Shown here in pieces: positions 7,996-16,523 of a stretch of DNA of 64,000 bases. The notes below the pieces were generated by a model, which saw only the letters and a list, made by a program, of their open reading frames with translations, had not been told where the DNA came from and ran no database searches. Where the stretch lies: the NCBI RefSeq assembly GCF_000020005.1, contig NC_010718.1, positions 246,001 to 310,000 of the forward strand, read 5' to 3'. Origin of the DNA: Natranaerobius thermophilus JW/NM-WN-LF (GTDB lineage Bacteria > Bacillota > Natranaerobiia > Natranaerobiales > Natranaerobiaceae). A program made the translations under genes and the position numbers. How positions within the stretch are numbered: the stretch's first letter is position 1; each line of letters begins with the position of its first letter.

Positions 7996-9819
7996 ATGTG
8001 TGGTATTGTTGGATATATTGGTGATAAACTTGCAATAGATGAACTTATCAAAGGGTTAAAGAAACTTGAATATAGAGGTTATGATTCCGCTGGTGTGGCA
8101 ATTGTGGAAAAAGATGACCTCAAGACCATTAAAACTAAAGGTCGTCTAACGGACCTTGAAGAACGAATAGATACTCAATTTACATCTACTGAAGGGATTG
8201 GTCACACACGGTGGGCTACTCATGGAAAACCATCAGAAGACAATTCCCATCCCCACAGTGATTGTTTTGGAAATATAGCAGTTGTTCACAATGGGATAAT
8301 TGAGAACTTTCAACATTTGAAGGCAGAGCTACAAAATAAGGGACACAAGTTCACATCCCAGACAGATACAGAAGTGATTGCCCACCTACTGGAAGAATAT
8401 TATCAGGATGATCTGCTTGAATGTGTCTTTAAGGTGATCGAGAGATTGGAAGGTTCTTATGCTCTAGCTATTATGCACAAAAATGAACCTGGTAAAATTA
8501 TCTGTGCTAGAAAGGATAGCCCTTTGATCGTGGGGCAAGGTGAGGGAGAAAATGTAGTAGCTTCTGATATACCAGCAATTTTGGACTATACAAGGGAAGC
8601 TCTAATCTTAGATGATGGAGAAGTAGCCCTGGTAGAAAAAGATAATATAACTCTATACAATAGTGATAAAAAAGAAATTGAAAAAGAACCTTTACAGATA
8701 AATTGGGATGCAGAAGAAGCCGAAAAAGGTGGTTATGACCACTTTATGTTGAAAGAAATTCATGAACAACCCAAAGCTGTCAGAGAAACTATCAGGGGCC
8801 GTATCAAAGATGGTCAAGTTAATTTTGAAGAACTTAAATACTTAAATTACGATAAGATCAGTCAGCTAAATAGTGTTAAAATAGTAGCTTGTGGCACAGC
8901 CTATCATGCTGGCTTGGTAGGTAAAACTATGATAGAAAGCCTGGCAAATATACCTGTAGAGGTGGATATAGCCTCGGAGTTTAGATACCGTGATCCTTTA
9001 ATTAAAAATGACGATTTAGTAATTGTTATCAGTCAATCGGGAGAAACTGCCGATACCCTGGCGGCTCTAAGGGAGTCTCAGAAACGAGGAGCCAAAGTAT
9101 TAGCCATTACTAATGTAGTGGGAAGCTCAGTCTCTAGAGAAGCTGACGAAGTAATTTATACTTGGGCCGGTCCTGAAATTGCTGTGGCTTCAACAAAAGC
9201 TTATGTAACTCAGCTAGTGGTCTTTTCTTTATTAAGTATTTATTTTGCCCAGGCCAAAGCAACCATAGAAGAAGAACGCCAGAAAAAACTTGTTCAAGCT
9301 CTATCTAACTTATCCCAGTATATAGAAGCGATCTTCAAAGAGGAACAGCAGATTGAAGAAACTGCAAGGAGCATTTCTAAACAAGAAAATGTCTTTTTCA
9401 TTGGAAGAGCACTGGACTGGGCAGTGGCAGAAGAAGGTGCCCTTAAACTAAAAGAAATTTCTTATATTCATGCTGAAGCATATGCTGCAGGGGAATTAAA
9501 GCACGGAACTCTTGCTTTAATTGTGGATGATGTTCCAGTAATATCTTTAGTTACCCAGCCTCACGTTTATGATAAAATGCTATCCAATCTTCAGGAAGTC
9601 AAAGCTCGAGGAGGAAATTGCATTGCCGTAGCTTTTGAAAATGACCGTGAAATTGAAAATGAAGTGAATCATGTTTTAAGAATACCGGAAATCGATCCTC
9701 TATTTAGCCCAATTATTAGCGTTGTACCATTGCAGTTGTTGTCTTATTATGCTGCAGTTGCTCGAGGTACAGATGTAGATAAACCAAGAAACCTGGCTAA
9801 AAGTGTGACAGTAGAATAA
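7996..9819 (+). CDS. glmS: Glutamine--fructose-6-phosphate aminotransferase GlmS
   Basis: Makes glucosamine-6-phosphate from fructose-6-phosphate and glutamine, the first step of amino-sugar synthesis. 607 residues starting MCGIVGYIG, with the nucleophilic Cys exposed after Met removal. An N-terminal class II glutaminase domain is followed by two SIS domains. GGAGGG lies before the ATG. The C-terminus DKPRNLAKSVTVE is the strongly conserved end used by Tn7 TnsD proteins as their target. A Tn7-like element is inserted 20 bp past the stop without damaging the gene. Confidence 0.98.
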   Translation: MCGIVGYIGDKLAIDELIKGLKKLEYRGYDSAGVAIVEKDDLKTIKTKGRLTDLEERIDTQFTSTEGIGHTRWATHGKPSEDNSHPHSDCFGNIAVVHNGIIENFQHLKAELQNKGHKFTSQTDTEVIAHLLEEYYQDDLLECVFKVIERLEGSYALAIMHKNEPGKIICARKDSPLIVGQGEGENVVASDIPAILDYTREALILDDGEVALVEKDNITLYNSDKKEIEKEPLQINWDAEEAEKGGYDHFMLKEIHEQPKAVRETIRGRIKDGQVNFEELKYLNYDKISQLNSVKIVACGTAYHAGLVGKTMIESLANIPVEVDIASEFRYRDPLIKNDDLVIVISQSGETADTLAALRESQKRGAKVLAITNVVGSSVSREADEVIYTWAGPEIAVASTKAYVTQLVVFSLLSIYFAQAKATIEEERQKKLVQALSNLSQYIEAIFKEEQQIEETARSISKQENVFFIGRALDWAVAEEGALKLKEISYIHAEAYAAGELKHGTLALIVDDVPVISLVTQPHVYDKMLSNLQEVKARGGNCIAVAFENDREIENEVNHVLRIPEIDPLFSPIISVVPLQLLSYYAAVARGTDVDKPRNLAKSVTVE

Positions 9820-9844
9820 AACTAAGTAGTAGTGTTGGCGTTGT
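9781..9844 (+). other. attTn7 target: glmS 3' end plus insertion site and left GTTGT duplication
   Basis: The conserved last codons of glmS (NLAKSVTVE then TAA at 9817-9819) are the known TnsD recognition region. The pentamer GTTGT at 9840-9844 precedes the transposon end and recurs at 24832-24836. Its centre, 9842, is 23 bp past the stop, close to the 25 bp known for Tn7 in Escherichia coli. Confidence 0.9.
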
Positions 9845-9931
9845 TGTTGCATTAAAACTAAGTTTGAACATTTAAAAGAAAGTCTGAACACCAAAAAGAA
9901 AATTAGAACATTTTAAAAGAAAGATTGTACA
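9845..9931 (+). repeat. glmS-proximal (right) transposon end with four abutting TnsB-type sites
   Basis: Six terminal bases are followed by four direct 20-bp units: 9851-9870, 9871-9890, 9891-9910 and 9912-9931. The consensus is TTTAAAAGAAAGNNTGAACA. Four packed sites at the tnsA-side end match the known layout of Tn7R. The fourth unit overlaps the proposed -35 of tnsA, so TnsB could repress its own operon as in Tn7. Confidence 0.88.
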
Positions 9932-9979
9932 GATATCACCTCTTTAGGATATAATAGTTCTAAAGAGGTGATTTTTTTG
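9925..9979 (+). promoter_or_regulatory. tnsA promoter inside a 13-bp inverted repeat that covers the ribosome site
   Basis: The arm 9935-9947 is exactly complementary to 9960-9972, which includes the ribosome site AAGAGGTG. The 12-base loop holds TATAAT (9950-9955); TTGTAC (9925-9930) could be a -35 at 19-bp spacing. A transcript started here lacks most of the left arm and leaves the ribosome site free; read-through from glmS would fold and hide it. The same palindrome could instead be a protein operator. Confidence 0.6.
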
Positions 9980-10807
9980 TCAAACCGTGTAAGGTATCCA
10001 AATAAAGTTGATACATACCATGAAATACCTCGTAGAGAAAAATATAAACCATTTATTGCTATTCGGAACGTCCCCTCCCTTGGGAGATCCTCACGCATTC
10101 TTGGCATAAAAACCAATCGACAACATGAATTTCTTTCCGACCTAGAAAGAAACTACTACCATATTCTTGAATTCTCCGACCATGTAATTGATATTAGGGA
10201 GCAGTTTCCTCTACAGCTAGAAAGAACATTACTTATTGCCGATGAACTTGGTGTAAAGCATCCAATTCACCCTAAAACTAAGGATCCTGTCCATATTACA
10301 TCAGATTTTAATATAACAATTAAAGAAGATAAAAAAGCAAAAGATTTGGTTCGTACTATAAAAAGAAAAGACGATTTGTTGGATAAAAGAACTATAGAAA
10401 AATTTGAAATTGAAAAGAGATATTGGGACGTTCTTAATATTGACTGGGGTATAGTTACGGAAAAAGAAATCGACAAAACATTAGCTCTAAATATTGCAGA
10501 TGTTATGCATTATTACAGTTTTGATAGTTTAGAATTTTATCAAATTATTGGTGAAGAAGAAGTGAAAAGCCTCATTGTGACTTTTATTCAAAGACTCATT
10601 GATACTGATAAAACTGTTAGAGAGGTGAGTACTGTTTTTGAAAGAGACTTTCAGTTAGGTAAGGGAGTCGGGATAACCTTATTTAAGCATCTTATAGCTA
10701 GGAAATATATAAAAGTAGATCTTTTTGAACCGTTAAATTTGGACAGGCCTCATCTAAGAGTTGACTTAACTAATAAGAGCAAGGTTTTGGGGGAGGACGT
10801 ATCATGA
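9977..10807 (+). CDS. tnsA: Tn7-like transposition protein TnsA (endonuclease)
   Basis: Cuts the 5' strands at the transposon ends as partner of TnsB, allowing cut-and-paste movement. About 276 residues (273 in Tn7). The N-terminal endonuclease-type domain has ILEFSDHVIDIREQFPL. By eye the active-site residues map to E57, D110 (HITSDF) and K129; Thr stands where Tn7 TnsA has Gln130. A winged-helix C-terminal part follows. The best start is TTG 9977, six bases after AAGAGGTG; GTG 9968 lies inside the ribosome site. The 3' end overlaps tnsB by ATGA. Confidence 0.9.
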   Translation: MSNRVRYPNKVDTYHEIPRREKYKPFIAIRNVPSLGRSSRILGIKTNRQHEFLSDLERNYYHILEFSDHVIDIREQFPLQLERTLLIADELGVKHPIHPKTKDPVHITSDFNITIKEDKKAKDLVRTIKRKDDLLDKRTIEKFEIEKRYWDVLNIDWGIVTEKEIDKTLALNIADVMHYYSFDSLEFYQIIGEEEVKSLIVTFIQRLIDTDKTVREVSTVFERDFQLGKGVGITLFKHLIARKYIKVDLFEPLNLDRPHLRVDLTNKSKVLGEDVS

Positions 10808-12957
10808 TATTTGTTAATGCGGTTTATCAGTTTGTAGATAAGAATGAAAGAATTCGCATTATTTATGTATCTACAGAAGAGGAATTATGTGCATATGTTT
10901 ATATTGAAAAGGAGTTATCAGTACCAATTATTGAAGAGGTATCAGTAGTTAAAGAAGAGATTGATTCAGATAACTTGATAGAGATAACTGACCCGTACTC
11001 TGTTTTGATTGAAGAGGATAATCTAACTGAAACCCAAATAAATAAAAGAGAAGAAAGATGGGCTATTATTGAACAATACTGGGAGCCCCAGAAAGAAAAA
11101 TTATTAAATAAGTCCACACGTATGAAAAAGTTTAAGGAAATTTCGCAGTTACATAATATTTCGTTGATGAGAGTCAGGCGTATGTTTAGCCAATTTTGGC
11201 AGAGAGGGATGACTCCAAATGCATGTTTACCCGATTATAAAAATTCTGGCGCACCAGGGAGAGAAAAGAACTTTATAAAAAAGACTGGTAGGCCGAGAAA
11301 TATAACAAATAAGGAATTTTCTTTAGGGATAAATGTGGATGATAAAGTCAAAAAACAGTTTGAGGTTTCAATTAATAAATACTATAGGACAAAACAAAAG
11401 AAATCTTTGCGTGAAGTGTATTCACAAATGCTAGAGGATTTTTATTCGGTAACAATTAAAGAACAAGGAGAAACTAAAAGAATTCTGCGGGATCCGTCAA
11501 ATGTCCCTACATACGAGCAGTTTTATTACTGGTTTAAAAAGGCTGAAAATCCTGGTGTTGATTTTGTAAAGCGAGAGGGACAAAAGGATTACGAACTTAC
11601 TAAAAGACCAATAACAGGAACCACGAAACAGGAGGCACCAGGCCCGGGTTTTAGATTTCAAATTGATGCAACACCTTCAGATATATATATTGTTAGTGAG
11701 ACAGATAGGAGTAAAGTTGTAGGGAGAGCAACTATTTATGCTATAGTTGATGTATTCAGCAGAATGATTACTGGTATATATGTCGGTTTAGAAACAAACT
11801 CCTGGAATGGTGCAATGATGTCATTGGACTCAATGGTAGCCAATAAATCTGAATTGTGTGCTGATTATGGAGTGCCACTGGATGAAGAACTATGGCCTAG
11901 CTCTCATCTACCTGAAGCCATTATTGCTGATAGAGGAGAAATGTTAGGGCATGGAGTTGAAAACCTTATAAACAATTTTAAAGTAGCAGTTGAAAATACT
12001 TCTCCATACAGGGCTGATTTAAAGCCTATTGTAGAGCGTTTGTTTAGGACTATTAATGAAAAAATTAAAGGATTTCTTCCTGGGGCAGTCATGAAGGACA
12101 CTAGAAAAAGAGGAGACCCTGACTACCGATTAGATGCAAAGTTAACTTTAAAAGAAATTAGGAGAATAATTTTATTGTCGGTAATAGATCATAATTGGAG
12201 TCCTATTGAACACTATCAACTTTCTCCTGAAATGGTAAAAGATAATGTCCGACCTATTCCCTTAGAACTGTGGAATTGGGGAATAGAAAACCAGAAAGGT
12301 TGTTTAAGGAAGGTTGATCGATTAGATTTTCGCCTTGGCATTTTACCACGGGCTAAAGCTACTTTTTCAAGAGGGACAGTAACCTTTCATAAACTGAAAT
12401 ATGGCGCTTCAGAGCTACTAGAGAACTATAATCATATGAAGCTAACAGATACAAAGGTGGATATAGTTTATGACCCAAGAAAAATTGATAATATATACAT
12501 GATTAGAAATGATTCAAAACCTATTTTATTGAACTTGCTTGATCAAAGTAGAGGCTTTGCTGGCCTATCTTTAGAAGAAGTTATTGAAATTAACAAAAAA
12601 GCTTCAACACTAAAAAAATCTGCTGATGATGAACGATTAAAAAATAGGATCACGCTGAATCAAGAGATTAATACAATTGCTAAAAAAGCAACTAAAAAAA
12701 CAAATGAGGAATCAAATATTTCAACTTCAAAATCGAAGAGGTTAAAAGACATTAATAAAAATAGATCTGAAGAAAAGGCCATTCAAAAGAAGGAAGAGAC
12801 ATTGATACAAAGAGAAGAAAACGAGGACCCAGCAGAAATTGTTTCTATAGAAGAGGAATTAAAAGAACCAAATAATGGCAGTGAAGGGTCAAAATCAGGT
12901 AATAGTGAAGTTTATGACTTAATAAGGAGGCGTAGGGATGAGCGTAGAAAAAAATAG
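10804..12957 (+). CDS. tnsB: Tn7-like transposase TnsB (DDE recombinase)
   Basis: Binds the end repeats and joins 3' ends to the target. 717 residues (702 in Tn7). The catalytic triad is D288 (FQIDAT), D376 (IIADRGE) and E411 (PIVERLFRT); the D-E spacing of 35 is the DDE hallmark and equals that of Tn7 TnsB. N-terminal helix-turn-helix-like DNA-binding parts precede it. The C-terminus (about 600-717) is highly charged with Lys/Glu and likely contacts TnsC. The ATG overlaps the tnsA stop; the gene overlaps tnsC by 20 bases. Confidence 0.96.
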   Translation: MIFVNAVYQFVDKNERIRIIYVSTEEELCAYVYIEKELSVPIIEEVSVVKEEIDSDNLIEITDPYSVLIEEDNLTETQINKREERWAIIEQYWEPQKEKLLNKSTRMKKFKEISQLHNISLMRVRRMFSQFWQRGMTPNACLPDYKNSGAPGREKNFIKKTGRPRNITNKEFSLGINVDDKVKKQFEVSINKYYRTKQKKSLREVYSQMLEDFYSVTIKEQGETKRILRDPSNVPTYEQFYYWFKKAENPGVDFVKREGQKDYELTKRPITGTTKQEAPGPGFRFQIDATPSDIYIVSETDRSKVVGRATIYAIVDVFSRMITGIYVGLETNSWNGAMMSLDSMVANKSELCADYGVPLDEELWPSSHLPEAIIADRGEMLGHGVENLINNFKVAVENTSPYRADLKPIVERLFRTINEKIKGFLPGAVMKDTRKRGDPDYRLDAKLTLKEIRRIILLSVIDHNWSPIEHYQLSPEMVKDNVRPIPLELWNWGIENQKGCLRKVDRLDFRLGILPRAKATFSRGTVTFHKLKYGASELLENYNHMKLTDTKVDIVYDPRKIDNIYMIRNDSKPILLNLLDQSRGFAGLSLEEVIEINKKASTLKKSADDERLKNRITLNQEINTIAKKATKKTNEESNISTSKSKRLKDINKNRSEEKAIQKKEETLIQREENEDPAEIVSIEEELKEPNNGSEGSKSGNSEVYDLIRRRRDERRKK

Positions 12958-14626
12958 GACAGTTGATGTTTTTGAGTATAAAACAGCACATTATACGCCT
13001 CAGAAGATAAAAGATTATGCGGGGAACCCACTAATTGAAGCACTACCACCTATTCTTGAAACCGATGAAGAAGTTATAGATATGTTATATAGTTTACCTT
13101 CAATTGATGATCATGAAAGAAATTTGTCGCCGTTATTAAAAACTCATGTAATAAAAAGAGTTAAGCGTTTTATTCAACCTCTACCTATTCACATTAACCT
13201 AGAGTCGAAAATTTCAGTATTAATAAGACAGTCTTACTTATCAAGAAATCCCTTAACACCTGAATACAAGAAGCGCATTAAATTGTTACATACTCTAAAA
13301 AAAGAGGAAGAAATAACTCCCGATGAAGTTGAAAGCCATTATCGTTCTTATAGTTCTACAGCTGAATGCCTTTTTATTAATGGAGTATCTGGCATGGGTA
13401 AAACTACTGCTGTTAACAGAATATTGGAACAGTACCCACAGATAATCAAGCACACTGAATATAAAGGGCAGAAGATAACAACTACACAAATAGTTTGGCT
13501 TAAAATTGATAGTCCTTATGATGGTAGCTTTATGACTTTATGTAGAAATATATTTCAGGAGATCGATAAGTTATTAGGAACCAGGTGGATGGAAAAGTAT
13601 GGATACTTTACAAGATCTACTTCAACGATGGTCATGTACCTAACTACTTTGTTAGCCAACTATAATGTAGGGTTATTAGTGATTGATGAGATTCAAAATA
13701 TTTATAGAGCAAAAAAGAATGATCCTATGGAGATGTTAGACTATTTTGTTACGTTAACTAATGTGATTTCTGTTCCAATACTGATTATCGGTACAAATCG
13801 TGCGAGAAACTTGTTTCAGGATAATTTCCGACTTGCTAGAAGAGTACAATCTGACGGGTATATAGAAATTGCAAATCTCAAAAAAGATAGTCCCGACTGG
13901 GAAATTTTTATAGAATCTTTATGGGAATTTAATGTGTTAGAAAACCAGGGTCCTCTTACGGATGAATTAAATGATACTTTTTATGAATTATGTCAGGGTG
14001 TAATAGCTGTTGCAGTGATGTTACTAATGTTTTCCCAAAACAGGGCAATAAGTGAGGGCAAAAAGTCACTAACAACTGATATTATTAAGAAGACTTATAA
14101 AGAAGATTTGCAATTAATAAGACCAATGATTGAAGCGTTACGGTCTGGAGACCCATTTGAGATAGCGAAATTTGATGATATTACAATAGATGAGGAGAAA
14201 ATTCTAAGCAACTATCATAAAGATATTGCTATGACTGAAAGTGTACAAGCGGCTATACGTCAGAAAAAAGATAAGATAGAATCTACCCGGGAAAGTATAA
14301 ATGAGAAACTGTTTTTTGAGTTCAGTGCTTCAGGTTTTTTTAATGATATTAAACAAGAAGTGATGAAAAAAATAATTAACAAGGTTGTAGAAAGCTCAGA
14401 TGTCGCTACTGAATATGAGGATTTAAAAGAGCTAGTAATGGAGCTTTTACAGAAAGAAAAAAGAAAGGTTAAGAAAAAACCTCGAAGAAAGAATATCAAT
14501 CCTGATAATGTCACTTTGATCTCATTATATGATAGTGCAATAGATAAAAGCCAACATCCCTATGATGCTTTTAAGAGGGAAAAGTTAATAAAAGATCCAC
14601 TAGATGAATTTCTGAGGGTGGATTAA
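12938..14626 (+). CDS. tnsC: Tn7-like transposition regulator TnsC (AAA+ ATPase)
   Basis: An ATP-dependent matchmaker linking the target selectors TnsD or TnsE to the TnsAB transposase. 562 residues (555 in Tn7). Walker A is GVSGMGKTT near residues 147-155 and Walker B is LLVIDEIQN near 246-254; a sensor-like IIGTNRARN follows. AAGGAGG at 12924-12930 precedes ATG 12938 inside the end of tnsB. The Lys/Arg-rich C-terminus may bind DNA or TnsAB. Four bases separate it from tnsD. Confidence 0.95.
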   Translation: MSVEKNRTVDVFEYKTAHYTPQKIKDYAGNPLIEALPPILETDEEVIDMLYSLPSIDDHERNLSPLLKTHVIKRVKRFIQPLPIHINLESKISVLIRQSYLSRNPLTPEYKKRIKLLHTLKKEEEITPDEVESHYRSYSSTAECLFINGVSGMGKTTAVNRILEQYPQIIKHTEYKGQKITTTQIVWLKIDSPYDGSFMTLCRNIFQEIDKLLGTRWMEKYGYFTRSTSTMVMYLTTLLANYNVGLLVIDEIQNIYRAKKNDPMEMLDYFVTLTNVISVPILIIGTNRARNLFQDNFRLARRVQSDGYIEIANLKKDSPDWEIFIESLWEFNVLENQGPLTDELNDTFYELCQGVIAVAVMLLMFSQNRAISEGKKSLTTDIIKKTYKEDLQLIRPMIEALRSGDPFEIAKFDDITIDEEKILSNYHKDIAMTESVQAAIRQKKDKIESTRESINEKLFFEFSASGFFNDIKQEVMKKIINKVVESSDVATEYEDLKELVMELLQKEKRKVKKKPRRKNINPDNVTLISLYDSAIDKSQHPYDAFKREKLIKDPLDEFLRVD

Positions 14627-14630
14627 CAGT

Positions 14631-16523
14631 ATGCTTACTTTTTTTACTGACCCCTATAAAGATGAACTACTTTATTCTGCTTTTGCTAGATATCATTTTT
14701 TGTCTGGAAATATTGATTTAAAGGATACTTTACGAGAATTATTTGGAAAAGATTCTGTTATACCAAATTTTGAACTAGGAAGTAACCTTAATGTACTTTG
14801 CCAGAAAATTGGTACTCATTATAACGCTATGGAATTAATTAAGAAACATACAGTATTCCCATATTATAGTCCATTCCTTCCCGAACAAAGAAAACAGGAG
14901 ATAATAAATAATATTTGCACTTCTGATGCAGTCGGTATATTCAACAAAATTGGAATTATAGCAGGAAGCATATCTGGTAAAGAAGGGATCTGGTATTGTC
15001 CTGACTGTGCAGGTAATGATTTAAAAGAGTTTGGTGAAGTTTATATACATCGTGAACATCAACTCCAAGGTATTTGGTTGTGTCCTCATCATGATTGTTT
15101 TTTGTTAAGGTATCCATTTGATAAAACTAATACGAGTAGGATTGAATATATAAAATTAAATGACGATCTTATGCTTAAAGATTGTAATAGAGCTGAAGAT
15201 ACTGATTTACACAGTAAGCATAAGCTTGTATCCAAGGCTGCATACTTTCTTTTGAATAATGATCTGTCTGAAGCTAACAAGGATACCATTTTAAAAAGAT
15301 ACAAGAGCTTATTATTTGATAGAGATTTAGCTAACACAAACTTGAGAGTGAGGCAGAAGGATTTACATAACAGCCTTGTGGGGTACTTTGGTGAGCACTT
15401 TTTAAATGTTCTTCAGTCTTTACCGGATGAAAATGACGAGTATAACTGGCTTCGTGTAGCCACTAGAAATGTTAAAAGAACAGTTCCTCCTTTGAGGCAT
15501 ATTTTATTAATCACTTTCCTAACAGACGGTCACATAGAGAGATTTTTTGATGATATTAAAGTTGAAAACAAACCTTTTGGGGGTGGCCCCTGGCCTTGCC
15601 TTAACACTGCTTCAAACCATTACAAGAAAAATGTAATTAACGAAGTTACAGTAGCAGCTGATTATAAAACTAGAAAACCTGTAGGTACTTTTGAATGTTC
15701 TTGTGGTTTCACTTATTCTAGAAGAGGGCCGGATAAATCAAATAGTGATAAATACAGAATTGGTCGGATTAAAAATTTTGGTCCTATTTGGGAAGGACGA
15801 TTAAGATATTTATTAGAGCAGGGAAGTTTAAGCCAGAATGCTATAGCTAAAGAGCTCAATTGCGCTTCAGGGACAGTAAAAAAATACAAGCAAAAGCTTT
15901 TTTCTGAGGGTCGTAGTACCTCTAAAAGTAACGATATAATGAAGAAAACTAAAAGTTACGGTAGAAATTTGCTTGAAAAGTATAAAGGGTTAATTGAAAA
16001 TTGTGTCTGTAGTAAAAAACTTTCTAGGACAGAGATACGCACTCAGTTTAGTAAAGAATATACATATCTTTACCGTCATGACAGAGATTGGTTGTTTGCT
16101 ACTATGCCTCCTGCCAAAAAACCGGTGGCTATACCTAATAATAGAGTGAATTGGCAAGAAAGAGATGAAAAATTATTAGAAGCTTATAAAAAGGCATATT
16201 CTAAGCTCCTTAACTTGGACGAACCAATAAGAATTACTAAAACAAGACTTGGAAGAGAAACAGGCACATTAAGTTTGATTCAAAATAATTCCAACAAATT
16301 GCCTTTATCTACTGCATATTTAGAGTCAATATCTGAAACCAAACAAGCCTTTCAGATACGTAGATGTACAAATATTATTGAAAATAAAATTAAAGAAGGT
16401 TTGCCTGTTAGACTTTGGGAAATGCAAAGAGAAGCAGGTTTAAATAAAGAAGATTTTAAGAAGCTCAAACCAGAATTAGAAAGGATTATTGATAGTATAA
16501 AGGGGGCCATTAGAAGTGAGTAA
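14631..16523 (+). CDS. tnsD: Tn7-like target selector TnsD (TniQ family)
   Basis: Directs insertion into the glmS 3' end. 630 residues (508 in Tn7). An N-terminal TniQ domain opens with the typical LTFFTDPYKDELLYSAFARYH. A zinc finger follows (CPDCAG near 123-128, then CPHHDC near 151-156). The C-terminal half has a helix-turn-helix-like LSQNAIAKELNCASGTVKKY, expected to read the glmS sequence. The element's position at attTn7 fits this gene being functional. It overlaps tnsE by eight bases. Confidence 0.93.
   Translation: MLTFFTDPYKDELLYSAFARYHFLSGNIDLKDTLRELFGKDSVIPNFELGSNLNVLCQKIGTHYNAMELIKKHTVFPYYSPFLPEQRKQEIINNICTSDAVGIFNKIGIIAGSISGKEGIWYCPDCAGNDLKEFGEVYIHREHQLQGIWLCPHHDCFLLRYPFDKTNTSRIEYIKLNDDLMLKDCNRAEDTDLHSKHKLVSKAAYFLLNNDLSEANKDTILKRYKSLLFDRDLANTNLRVRQKDLHNSLVGYFGEHFLNVLQSLPDENDEYNWLRVATRNVKRTVPPLRHILLITFLTDGHIERFFDDIKVENKPFGGGPWPCLNTASNHYKKNVINEVTVAADYKTRKPVGTFECSCGFTYSRRGPDKSNSDKYRIGRIKNFGPIWEGRLRYLLEQGSLSQNAIAKELNCASGTVKKYKQKLFSEGRSTSKSNDIMKKTKSYGRNLLEKYKGLIENCVCSKKLSRTEIRTQFSKEYTYLYRHDRDWLFATMPPAKKPVAIPNNRVNWQERDEKLLEAYKKAYSKLLNLDEPIRITKTRLGRETGTLSLIQNNSNKLPLSTAYLESISETKQAFQIRRCTNIIENKIKEGLPVRLWEMQREAGLNKEDFKKLKPELERIIDSIKGAIRSE

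Noticed and set aside
7832..8038. 68-codon ORF before glmS
   Set aside because: It covers the conserved core of the glmS ribozyme and overlaps the glmS start.
9833..9840. TGTTGGCG after glmS as the transposon terminus (resembles Tn7 TGTGGGCG), with AGTAG as duplication
   Set aside because: No matching ACA-AGTAG was found downstream. TGTTGC at 9845 has the same six-base distance to its TnsB site as the other end, and GTTGT is duplicated on both sides.
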